This document shows, in pieces, positions 53,795 through 62,215 of a stretch of DNA of 64,000 bases. The notes under the pieces were generated by a model that worked only from the letters and a program-made list of their open reading frames with translations, made no database searches and was not told where the DNA came from. The position numbers and the translations under genes are program-made. Within the stretch, counting starts at the first letter, position 1. Each line of letters begins with the position of its first letter. This DNA comes from Pyrinomonadaceae bacterium (GTDB taxonomy: Bacteria; Acidobacteriota; Blastocatellia; Pyrinomonadales; Pyrinomonadaceae), in contig JABARP010000005.1 in NCBI GenBank assembly GCA_019186825.1, positions 1-64,000 on the forward strand, written 5' to 3'.

Positions 53795-53851
53795 AAAAAA
53801 CCGCCCGCAGCCTTGCTTTCAAGCCATTTAGCTCAAAGCAAAGCCACGGGC
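53795..53851 (-). terminator. Rho-independent terminator of the minor-pilin operon
   Basis: On the minus strand GCCCG-TG-GC-T-TTGCTTT pairs with AAAGCAA-G-GC-TG-CGGGC around a 15-nt loop, followed by GGTTTTTT. It sits 28 bp after the stop of the PilX-like gene and separates the pilin operon from the kinase gene. The remainder of 53688-53878 shows nothing else. Confidence 0.88.
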
Positions 53852-53878
53852 GTCCATGGTTAGGCCTTTAGTGTTCCT

Positions 53879-56842
53879 CTAGCTGTTCGTGCGCCGGAAT
53901 CCGGTTGTCTGCACATACTGGAAGAACGGCGTCGCCGGCGGCAAACGCGTCGGATCCAGGAACGTGCTGTCGAACACCCAGTTACGTCTCGGCGGGTCAT
54001 AGACCATGTCGCAACACTTGAATGCTCCGTTATTGTTTCGCGAGTTGAACAGGTTGATAAGCGAACCCGAGTAGTTCAGGTTGTCACCGGTCCAGTGTTC
54101 AAGGAACCGCTTGAAGTTGTGTACGCCGCCGTTGAGACGCGGCGATATGCCGCCCTGATTCGGAGTACCGTTAAGGCTCGCGATCGTGTCACCGGAGAGC
54201 ATTGCGAAACGAATTGTCGTATCGCTCGCGCATCGCGGGCCACAGCTTGTGTCTGCAAGGTCATAGGGGTAGCGGAAGCTCTCGCCGTCATTCCACGCGT
54301 TCGAGAGGATCGTAACAGCATCAGCTGCGATCGACGACGGGATATGTTGTGCCGTGTCGAATGGCAGATATTGATAGTATGGTGTGTTGCCTGTGCTCGG
54401 AACAGTTACGACACCCGTCGCATTGTAGTTGCCCCAAACATAGACGCCGTTCTCGGAAGCGACCGTGAATCCGCGAGTATTGGATGAACTCGACGAATCG
54501 TAGATACCGGGCACCGTCGTGCCGTTGATCAGGCGAACTCCGCGTCGGTAGTACTTATGGTCGTTGACCGCAGCAGCGTCCGCATAGATCGTGTCATCGC
54601 GATACCTTGCAGCCTCGTTGCCGTACGAGGTATCGAGAATTCCGTTTCCGTATTGACCAACTGGGTCGACGTCCTCGCCTTTCTGCAGGATGCCGTCGTT
54701 GCCCGGGGCGGCTCCGTATACGTCCTCCATATCATACTTACCGTTGAAATTCGCGTCGCCGCGACGGTCGGAAACATAAAGAACCCAACCATTCTCCTGC
54801 GGAACGTCCGCGGCCGTAAGCGAATGGCCCATCAAGGTCGAGAACGGAGTCCCGGTCGGGAAGCGGCCATCAAAATCTCCGCGCAAGAAGCGTCTCAGGT
54901 TGGCGACGTCGATATCGACCATACTCATTACGCCATTGCGTGCAACTTTCTTGTAGTCGTTGTAATAGACGTCGTCGTAATACGTCTTGCTCTTTGAATC
55001 GTAATAGAGGCCCTCGCGTGCATCGAACATCTCGATCGGGAATGGAACGATCGCCCTGTTCGTGCCATTGATAAGCTTCAACTGTCCAAAGTTCTCGTAC
55101 GCACTAGAGATCGCTCCGGCATCGTCGGGCGTACATCCGGCCGTGCATCCCGCAATGATCTTCGCGGCGTCCGCATTCGTATAACGAAGAACGTAGTTCC
55201 AGCCGCCGGCACCGTCATAGCTAATGACGTTCGGAGAGTTGTCCGGAATTGCCTCACCAGGGATCGCAAATCGTTGTAGCTTGATGATCGACCTGCTATC
55301 CGGATAAGTCGATGGAGCCTGAGCGGTGGTTGCCAAAATATTAGCCGATGGCGAACTAACGGTGCCGTTGTTCGCTTTTGTACCGCTGTAGCCACTGATA
55401 TTGATCGGCGACTGTTCGGTTACGCCAAGGCTTAAGAATTCGGCGGTCACATCTCTTGTCATCAGCACGCCGCTCGAGCTGTCGTACGAAACAGTCTCGA
55501 CCTTTAGCCATACTTGACGTGAGGTAGCATCGCCTGTAAAAAGCCTCTCGCCGTTGACACGAGTGGTTTGGTAACCGTCGGTCATCGGGAAATTCGCATT
55601 CATATCGTAGCCGCGCGAACGTCTGTCAAGAACGGTGTCGGCGGTATTTGGATCACCACTTCCGTCCCAGTTCCCATCAAGCCGGATCCCGCATGGACCG
55701 GTAACAGGTGAGCCGCCCGCCAAAGCACATCCCGGAAGCATTTCTTTTTTGTCAGCAAGGCTTATGCGAAGTCCGTTCTTATTCGAATATCTCTCACCTC
55801 TTGTGATCGCATCGTCCTTCGTTGCATCGGTAACGGCTTCGACCGTCCCCGCATTGTTCACAAGGTCGCCACCCGTCGCATCGGGCTTTTCCTTACCCCG
55901 CTTGATCATCTCGATAAGATCCGCATTTGGATTGACCTTTAGAGGTAGCCGTAGTTCGGCAACGCGTGCCTGAAGGTTACCGTCGAATTTTGCGCTTTGT
56001 GCAGCCCAGTTCGGATTCTTTTTGCTCGAGGGCATATCCGGATTGTCCGCAAAAACATTCGGAGTACCGTTAAGGACGCTTCCCTGTGTCGGAAAGAGCT
56101 GTTGGTTAACACCAGACGCGTTCTTGATATATGTCTTGTTGTTGCTACTGTCTCCGGTGTAGCCGTTACGCCAGGTCTGGGTAACGATCTCCTTGTGGGC
56201 CGTTACACGCGAATCGAAGTAAACACCTTCGCTGCCGGGTGAGACGAAAAAGTTTCCGTTCGAATGAACGCGTCCGCCGAAGCTGAATAGCGGTGGGCGG
56301 AAGAGCTCTAGATCATCATCGTAAAAGATACCGAACTGGAAGATCGGGATTCGATTGTTGAGGATGTTGCGCGTCAATTGGACCTGAACGCCTTGATTGT
56401 CTGTCGTTGTCGTAACGAGCTGCCAATTATCGCGCAACGCGATGAGTCCGCTGTACGGACCGCCGGTTAGCACCACATTCTCGCTGTTTGATGTCTGTTG
56501 CACATCCTGGACAAAGGTAAAGCCGGTCAATCCGGGCGGCATCGCATTCTTGATCTTTGTAAGATCTGCAGTTGTCGGACTTAATTTTGCGCCGAAAAGC
56601 TTGTTGAAGTTTCGCGTCATCGACTCGAGGCTTCCCTGAGCGGCGTAGAAGGTACGCGCCTCAGCCGTCTCGTTTCCAACGGCAGCGGCCTCAGCGGCCG
56701 TCCGGGTCATTGCCATTGCCGCAAACACACTGACAAGAGCCAGCACAAAGAGAGCGATAACGATCGCAGAACCGCGTTCGCTTGTTCCTATCGTTACCGA
56801 TACCTCTGAGGAATTCGTTGTCTTTTCTCTTCCAGTTTCCAT
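53879..56842 (-). CDS. Large PilX-like pilus assembly protein
   Basis: This 987-aa protein has a prepilin-like N terminus: ERGSAIVIALFVLALVSVFAAMAM with a G/S junction near residue 25, and no Glu at position +5, as in PilX/GspK-type minor pilins. Residues AAEAAAVGNETAEARTFYAAQGSLESM continue the PilX N-terminal helix. Most of the chain is a large Asn/Gly/Asp/Tyr-rich extracellular region, far longer than classical PilX (~170-200 aa). An EF-hand/dockerin-like loop GDANFNGKYDMED lies near residue 696. It is the last gene of a four-gene minor-pilin operon. Confidence 0.85.
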   Translation of the reverse strand: METGREKTTNSSEVSVTIGTSERGSAIVIALFVLALVSVFAAMAMTRTAAEAAAVGNETAEARTFYAAQGSLESMTRNFNKLFGAKLSPTTADLTKIKNAMPPGLTGFTFVQDVQQTSNSENVVLTGGPYSGLIALRDNWQLVTTTTDNQGVQVQLTRNILNNRIPIFQFGIFYDDDLELFRPPLFSFGGRVHSNGNFFVSPGSEGVYFDSRVTAHKEIVTQTWRNGYTGDSSNNKTYIKNASGVNQQLFPTQGSVLNGTPNVFADNPDMPSSKKNPNWAAQSAKFDGNLQARVAELRLPLKVNPNADLIEMIKRGKEKPDATGGDLVNNAGTVEAVTDATKDDAITRGERYSNKNGLRISLADKKEMLPGCALAGGSPVTGPCGIRLDGNWDGSGDPNTADTVLDRRSRGYDMNANFPMTDGYQTTRVNGERLFTGDATSRQVWLKVETVSYDSSSGVLMTRDVTAEFLSLGVTEQSPINISGYSGTKANNGTVSSPSANILATTAQAPSTYPDSRSIIKLQRFAIPGEAIPDNSPNVISYDGAGGWNYVLRYTNADAAKIIAGCTAGCTPDDAGAISSAYENFGQLKLINGTNRAIVPFPIEMFDAREGLYYDSKSKTYYDDVYYNDYKKVARNGVMSMVDIDVANLRRFLRGDFDGRFPTGTPFSTLMGHSLTAADVPQENGWVLYVSDRRGDANFNGKYDMEDVYGAAPGNDGILQKGEDVDPVGQYGNGILDTSYGNEAARYRDDTIYADAAAVNDHKYYRRGVRLINGTTVPGIYDSSSSSNTRGFTVASENGVYVWGNYNATGVVTVPSTGNTPYYQYLPFDTAQHIPSSIAADAVTILSNAWNDGESFRYPYDLADTSCGPRCASDTTIRFAMLSGDTIASLNGTPNQGGISPRLNGGVHNFKRFLEHWTGDNLNYSGSLINLFNSRNNNGAFKCCDMVYDPPRRNWVFDSTFLDPTRLPPATPFFQYVQTTGFRRTNS

Positions 56843-56864
56843 CGTCTTGTACCTACTTCAAATG

Positions 56865-57926
56865 CTAATTGGCTTCGTAGCCAAGGTTGCGTGTACTAAA
56901 GGTTGCCGTCTGCGTCTCTTGGAAAGGCTGTCCGTTCGTATTGTTCTCGACCGAGCGGACATCGACCGTTAGCCTGATCTGCCTAACTGCGGCAAGATTT
57001 GTCGGAATGTCATCTGCCGTACCAGCAATACCATCAGGCCCTGCGATCGGATTATCCGTGACCGTTCCGTCGTCCATAATGTATTGGATCTGGAAATTCT
57101 GAACGCCATAGATCAGCGGTGAATCGACCCAGTTGGTCGGTGTGGCACCGCCAACCGGAGGAATATTCGCGTACTCGCGTCGCGTTAGTGTGCCGTCTGG
57201 TGTGACGAAGTACGTAACCATTCTCACCTTTTGAATGCTGGCCGGTACCGTGATCATGCGCAATGTTCCGCCGGGACCCGCCTTGTTGATCCCAAGAACA
57301 TCTCCGTTCGAAAACTCGATCTTGTTCGAACCGCTCTTCGCAGTAACCAGGCCAAGCGTAGAACCCGAGCTGCCCGTTACAAGATAAAGATCGTTGACAT
57401 CGCAAAGCGCATTGCTTCCCGATAGCGGCACGATCTCATCGATCGTTCCGCCTGATTTCGTCGTCGCAGCGTTGACCTTAAGCGGCTGAGAGACGCCGCC
57501 GACTAGGTTGAAGTTCGAATCCTTAAAAAGGAACGTAACCTGGTCGGTCCTGACGTTTGGCGTCTGGTTGTACGTATTAAGTGTTCTATTGTCTCCGGCG
57601 ATGATAGGAGCAACCGTGTCGCGCGTCGTATCAGGGTCGTTCGGAATGCCCAAAAGCGTGCCGATGCGATTGTCCGTCAGGATCACGGTATTCTTCAACG
57701 GATATCCGAACCCTGCATTATAGGCATCGCGGCCAACCAGATTGAGTGCGATACGTACATTTTTATTCAAACCCGTCTTTTCGCTTACAACTGAACGCGT
57801 TGCCTTCGCAACGGACATAACGCCGAAAATACTGCCGGTCACGATCGTGAATATGGTGATCGAGATCAGAAGCTCTACGAGCGAAAAACCACTTTCATTC
57901 CGCGGCTTACTTACTGATGACATCAT
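56865..57926 (-). CDS. PilW-like type IV minor pilin
   Basis: This 353-aa prepilin has a cleavage site G/FSLVE (ESGFSLVELLISITIF near residue 13), with Glu at +5, followed by a hydrophobic helix and KTGLNKNVRIALNLVGRDAYNAGFG, typical of PilW. The globular part is mostly beta and includes a DGIAGTADDIPTN Asp-rich loop. It should be matured by PilD and initiate or stabilise type IV pilus or type II secretion pseudopilus assembly. It overlaps nothing and lies 5 bp after the PilV-like gene. Confidence 0.88.
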   Translation of the reverse strand: MMSSVSKPRNESGFSLVELLISITIFTIVTGSIFGVMSVAKATRSVVSEKTGLNKNVRIALNLVGRDAYNAGFGYPLKNTVILTDNRIGTLLGIPNDPDTTRDTVAPIIAGDNRTLNTYNQTPNVRTDQVTFLFKDSNFNLVGGVSQPLKVNAATTKSGGTIDEIVPLSGSNALCDVNDLYLVTGSSGSTLGLVTAKSGSNKIEFSNGDVLGINKAGPGGTLRMITVPASIQKVRMVTYFVTPDGTLTRREYANIPPVGGATPTNWVDSPLIYGVQNFQIQYIMDDGTVTDNPIAGPDGIAGTADDIPTNLAAVRQIRLTVDVRSVENNTNGQPFQETQTATFSTRNLGYEAN

Positions 57927-57931
57927 ATGGG

Positions 57932-58492
57932 CTATACTCCTGCGTCGCTTGCGATCGCGTAATCTGTTAGGACCGTTTGCAGAGTTTCCGTTCGCGGAAC
58001 GGCTCCGACGAAATATCGAACCTCAACCCGCACGTTGCGAAACCGGACGGGATTCACGCCCGGCGTCGGGCAATTGTAGGACGGGGCGTCGGGATCGCAC
58101 TCATCGACTATCGTGATCTGCCTTTGCATATTTGGAAGCGTCACACCGTCGTCGTCGGCCGTACCAATGATCTCGTCCGGCCCGGCACCTTCGTGTACAT
58201 CCTGAAACCCGACAACGAACACACCTTGGGGAACGCCGCCTGCGTCGGGGTTCGAACCAATATTCCCGACCGCATCCCAACCCAGACGGTCAGGGTCGGT
58301 TTCCTTCACCGACATGATCGATTCCATCGTCGAGGCAGCGATCTGCTTGGCGACCATCTGCTGCTCCTGCGAGCGTGCCTGAAGCACGGCACCGCCCATT
58401 CCCGACATAAGTGCAAGGATCCCGACCATCAAAATGACGATCGCGATCATTACGTCGATATACGAAAATCCGGATTCGTTTGTGGTTTTCAT
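57932..58492 (-). CDS. PilV-like type IV minor pilin
   Basis: This 186-aa prepilin has ESGFSYIDVMIAIVILMVGILALMSGM: cleavage after Gly, Phe +1, and Asp rather than Glu at +5. The following AARSQEQQMVAKQIAASTMESI segment (here VLQARSQEQQMVAKQIA) is usual for PilV. The C-terminal domain has an Asp/Gly-rich loop (GPDEIIGTADDDG). Position between FimT- and PilW-like genes supports the call. Confidence 0.85.
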   Translation of the reverse strand: MKTTNESGFSYIDVMIAIVILMVGILALMSGMGGAVLQARSQEQQMVAKQIAASTMESIMSVKETDPDRLGWDAVGNIGSNPDAGGVPQGVFVVGFQDVHEGAGPDEIIGTADDDGVTLPNMQRQITIVDECDPDAPSYNCPTPGVNPVRFRNVRVEVRYFVGAVPRTETLQTVLTDYAIASDAGV

Positions 58493-58502
58493 ATGCTTGA
58501 AC

Positions 58503-59168
58503 CTATTGTGTGCTGGCTACAAAACTTGTGCCGTCGTGTTTCCAAAGTCGAAGAGCTCCGCTGCCGCCGAAAAGTGTGATCGCTCGGACCTCGCCCTTGC
58601 TTCGAGTAACGCTGCTTCCCGGAATAGCTGGGGGCCAAATGTATATCGTGGCGCTGACCGGATTTCCGGCCGTATCAACCACTGTACCCTGGCTTTCGAA
58701 CCTTGCTACCCAAACCGAATGGCCGGACACCGTACTGCCGCCCTCCTGATGACCAACGCTATCGGTCGAAAACGAAATGTTTCCGTAATTCGGAGGATTC
58801 GGTGCCGTAACGCCTGCCGGCGGCCCATCGACCCGAATATCCTGAACATTGTCGAGCGGAATTCGTTTAATAAGGGTGTCCGGATCGGCGTTGTTCTCAT
58901 CGATCTGGAGAAGAGCGTTGTCGGTCAAGTCGATCTCGACCCGCATCGTGCGCCGACGCGTCATGGCAAGCTGCGAGGTTTCACGAATGACGTCAATGAT
59001 CCGAAGAGCCTGGTCGTCCGATCGATATACTTTGCGATAGCTAACTATGTATGGAATAGAGATCGCACATACGATCGCCAGCACGGACAAAGTAACGAAT
59101 AGCTCCGTCACCGAAAATCCGAGTTCGCCGGAGCGTCCGCCAGTCTTTATTTGCTTGCGGCAAGTCAT
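58503..59168 (-). CDS. FimT/GspH-like type IV minor pilin
   Basis: This 221-aa prepilin has LGFSVTELFVTLSVLAIVCAISIPYI, with site G/FSVTE and Glu at +5, then SDDQALRIIDVIRETSQLAMTRRRTMRVEIDLTDN, the R-x-x-A-x-x-x-R-x-x-x-x-V pattern of FimT/GspH. It is the first gene of the minus-strand operon. The divergent FHA gene starts 216 bp away. The gap 59169-59384 should hold both promoters, but I see no clear consensus pair. Confidence 0.88.
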   Translation of the reverse strand: MTCRKQIKTGGRSGELGFSVTELFVTLSVLAIVCAISIPYIVSYRKVYRSDDQALRIIDVIRETSQLAMTRRRTMRVEIDLTDNALLQIDENNADPDTLIKRIPLDNVQDIRVDGPPAGVTAPNPPNYGNISFSTDSVGHQEGGSTVSGHSVWVARFESQGTVVDTAGNPVSATIYIWPPAIPGSSVTRSKGEVRAITLFGGSGALRLWKHDGTSFVASTQ

Positions 59169-59384
59169 ATTGTTTAAAGAGTGTGTTTTCGTCGGGTAAA
59201 ACTCCCGCTGACTCCGACGGATACGTCGAAGGCGAAACAGGGAGCACTATCAAGAAGAAATGTGGAAGGGGGTTAGCTTTCCAAAAATATTTTGCCACAG
59301 TTGAACAGTGTTTTACAAGGGATTTTCAGATTTTTCTAAATTTGGGGAAATTCGCTACTATTGATTCCACTCGTATCTGATGTG

Positions 59385-60314
59385 ATGACAGAAGATAGCC
59401 CACAAAATACGCGATCTACATCCATCGACTCCCTTCTTCGGGGAGTTCTAGGAAAGCTCGGTGATATGTTCGATGGCCTTACCGGAAGGCAGCGTAAACC
59501 CTCAAGTAGCCTTTCAACCAGCGAGGTCATCGAGCGGATCAAGAAGGTTCTCGATACCGAGGCTCGCGATGTGCGTGGAAAGGGCAAGGTCGTGCCGCAC
59601 TCGATCGTGTTGAAAATGCAGTGGGATAAGTTCGCGACCGATGACAGCGACACGATCGGCGCTCTCGAAGACGAGTTGCTGATCGCCGCGATCGACCACA
59701 TTAACGACCGCAGGTATTACACCGCGGCACCAATGACCGTCGAGGTTAAGCCTGACTTTTTCACTGAAGGTATCAGGTTCATTGCTTCATTCGACCCGAC
59801 TTCGGATCGCGAAGAGGACGAGAGGGAGATCATGCTGTCAGTACCCTCCTTCGATGCGGCCGGAAAGGTCGCAAGTACAAACCAGCCTGTCGAGGTGGCC
59901 GACACAAGCTCAGGCGCCGCTCCAGAGCCGGATCGTGTGTACTTATGCTCCACCCGGTTCAGCGTTGGCGGCTTCGACGACGAGATCGTCATTCGAGTTC
60001 CGGCACCCGGCAGGATCAGTATCGGACGCACAGCCGAGAGCATGCTCACCATAGACGACACAAGCGTTTCAAAACATCACGCTACCCTCGCCATTTCTGC
60101 CGAGGGAAAAATGTCAGTCGCTGACACAGGTTCAACGAATGGAACGAAAGTGAGCGGTGAGAGGATCGCGTACGGCGAGGCTGTCGCCGTTGATAACGGC
60201 GGCACCGTAACTTTCGGTACTGTCGATGTAAAGTTCGCACTTCAGGAAGAGGCAAGCCCGGCAAGATCTGAGAACCCCGAAGAGGACGAGGGCGAGGAGC
60301 AGTTTGAAGGATGA
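59385..60314 (+). CDS. DUF3662-type FHA domain protein
   Basis: This 309-aa protein has an N-terminal region SEVIERIKKVLDTEARDVRGKGKVVPHSIVLKMQWDKF, which matches the DUF3662/FhaA N-terminal style. A C-terminal FHA domain (~205-290) contains ISIGRTAESMLTIDD, SVSKHHATL and DTGSTNGTKVSG, with all phosphothreonine-binding residues present. ATG 59385 is chosen over the TTG 59361. It overlaps the transpeptidase gene by 4 bp, so it is likely its regulator. Confidence 0.88.
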   Translation: MTEDSPQNTRSTSIDSLLRGVLGKLGDMFDGLTGRQRKPSSSLSTSEVIERIKKVLDTEARDVRGKGKVVPHSIVLKMQWDKFATDDSDTIGALEDELLIAAIDHINDRRYYTAAPMTVEVKPDFFTEGIRFIASFDPTSDREEDEREIMLSVPSFDAAGKVASTNQPVEVADTSSGAAPEPDRVYLCSTRFSVGGFDDEIVIRVPAPGRISIGRTAESMLTIDDTSVSKHHATLAISAEGKMSVADTGSTNGTKVSGERIAYGEAVAVDNGGTVTFGTVDVKFALQEEASPARSENPEEDEGEEQFEG

Positions 60315-62209
60315 ACATCGTTTTTGTTCTTCTCATCGATTGGAAATTCCTGCGGCCGGAATATATCTTCGGTGGCCAGGTGCTCGAGCGCACTCCGGCC
60401 GGTATCACGATCCTCTACCTGCTCGGCCTTCTTCTGCTGCTGATCTTTATTGGCGTTTTTCTTCTTGAGACCATTCGACGTCCGCGCCTTACCGCGGAAG
60501 GCTCTGTCCCGCCACGCGTGGCAAAACGCCTTACGGTCAACATTGCGAACCGCAGCATTTTCGTCTGGCAGATATTTTTCGTGATCGCTGCGTTCGCGGT
60601 ATTTGGATTTCACGTCTATTGGACAAAGTATGCCGACGAAGAGAACGATCAATTTCAGGCCCTTGCTTACAAGGATCTACGGCGACGGCGCACTAGTGCG
60701 GCAGACCTTCGCGGTTGGATACTTGACCGCACGGGAAAACTCGACGCATCGCTCGCATACTACAAACTTTCTCATAACGGTGGGCTTGATCGGGCATATC
60801 CGCTCGATCGGGAGATGGCCCATCTCTTCGGTACGGAACGAGGCACGCCCGGCCTTGAACGCTCTCTATTTTCGAAAACTTCCGGTCCCGCACCTGAAGC
60901 GTGGGACATTCTTTTCAAATATCGCGAACCGGAACCGGTTAATAAGGATGTCCGGCTTACGATCGACCGTCAGCTGCAGCAGTTTGTTGCAAAACAACTT
61001 GAAGGAAAGAAAGGTGCGATCGTTGTATTGAATCCACAGACCGGCGACGTCCTTGCGATGTACTCGAATCCGTCGTACAGCCTGGATGACGTTCGCACTC
61101 TCGACGGTTACTTGCGCCTTGAGTCCGACAAAGCCAACCAACCCCTTTTAAGCCGTGCAACGCGTCAATTCTATCCGCCTGGCTCGACCTTCAAAACGCT
61201 GACGATGGTCTCGGCATTCCGAGCCGGAAAGCAGGACGCGCTTTTTCCCGATCTGCCTTCGACTGCCGATCCGCCGTGCTACACGCCGTTCAAAGGTTCG
61301 CGACCGATCTGCGATGCTGGCGGAAGCTGCGAAATCTGCAGTACCGATGTGCCGCTACGAGAAGCCTTCAAAGTGTCGAGCAATCAATATTTCGCACAGC
61401 TCGCAAACTATCTTGGCAGAGAACGAATGGCCGAGACCGCACGTCAGTTCGGTATTGCGACTGTCGATGAGCCAAAGGATGCTCTGGTTCAGGGCTTCTT
61501 TCCGCAAGTCTGGAATACAAGCTCGGAACGTATCGCGAACTCCCTTAGTCCCAGGCAATCGACAATGGTCGTCGGCAAGAGCTTGACACTTTACGACTTT
61601 GGGTTGGAAGGCATGGGCCAGGGACTTGCGTCGCAGATGACGCCGTTTCAGATGGCCCTTATCGCGGCAGGGGCGGGCAATCTGAAAGGACAGCTCATTA
61701 AGCCGAAGATCGAAGCCGACCTTCCTCCACAGCCGTTTTCGCAGATCCTTTCTCCGCAGCAGGCGGCAATGGTACGCGAAATTATGTCCACTGTGACTGA
61801 GGAACCAGGCGGGACAGGCGGTCGAGTACGTGCAATCCTTTCGGGAACAGGAATAGCCGCCGGCGGTAAAACGGGAACGGCCGAACAGGACAATGTGCCC
61901 GTATATGACGAGGATGGACGACGAAAGTTCACGATCGTCAAAAAAACGGGGAAGAACGGCGAGGTGATCGAAGAAAAGAAATATATCACGCGCGATCGCA
62001 CTGACGGGTGGTTCATCAGCATCGCTCCTTTGGAGAATCCGCAGGTCGCGATCGCGGTCGTCGTTGAAGATATCGGAAGCCGCTTCGGCGGTGGAACAGC
62101 AGCCCCGATCGCCGCTGAGGTGATCTTGAAGGCTCGTGAACTTGGGCTCCTCGGCGATAAATATACGCCGAAGCCGGCGGCAACGAAACCCAAAGCAAAG
62201 AAGCGTTAA
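60311..62209 (+). CDS. Penicillin-binding transpeptidase (PbpA/PBP2-like)
   Basis: This 632-aa class B PBP crosslinks peptidoglycan. Two hydrophobic N-terminal segments (~28-50 and ~80-103) are seen, rather than the usual single anchor. The start of the pedestal RGWILDRTGKL follows. The transpeptidase domain has YPPGSTFKT with the active Ser/Lys (~288-291), VSSNQYF (SxN), and GGKTGTAEQ (~519-524). The overall pattern resembles mycobacterial PbpA. It overlaps the FHA gene by 4 bp and precedes the SEDS gene by 6 bp, so the pair should act as a peptidoglycan synthase. Confidence 0.9.
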   Translation: MNIVFVLLIDWKFLRPEYIFGGQVLERTPAGITILYLLGLLLLLIFIGVFLLETIRRPRLTAEGSVPPRVAKRLTVNIANRSIFVWQIFFVIAAFAVFGFHVYWTKYADEENDQFQALAYKDLRRRRTSAADLRGWILDRTGKLDASLAYYKLSHNGGLDRAYPLDREMAHLFGTERGTPGLERSLFSKTSGPAPEAWDILFKYREPEPVNKDVRLTIDRQLQQFVAKQLEGKKGAIVVLNPQTGDVLAMYSNPSYSLDDVRTLDGYLRLESDKANQPLLSRATRQFYPPGSTFKTLTMVSAFRAGKQDALFPDLPSTADPPCYTPFKGSRPICDAGGSCEICSTDVPLREAFKVSSNQYFAQLANYLGRERMAETARQFGIATVDEPKDALVQGFFPQVWNTSSERIANSLSPRQSTMVVGKSLTLYDFGLEGMGQGLASQMTPFQMALIAAGAGNLKGQLIKPKIEADLPPQPFSQILSPQQAAMVREIMSTVTEEPGGTGGRVRAILSGTGIAAGGKTGTAEQDNVPVYDEDGRRKFTIVKKTGKNGEVIEEKKYITRDRTDGWFISIAPLENPQVAIAVVVEDIGSRFGGGTAAPIAAEVILKARELGLLGDKYTPKPAATKPKAKKR

Positions 62210-62215
62210 TTACTC

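Noticed and set aside
59041-59298. An 85-codon minus-strand frame upstream of the FimT-like gene
   Set aside because: It overlaps fimT in another frame, has no ribosome-binding site and no conserved features.
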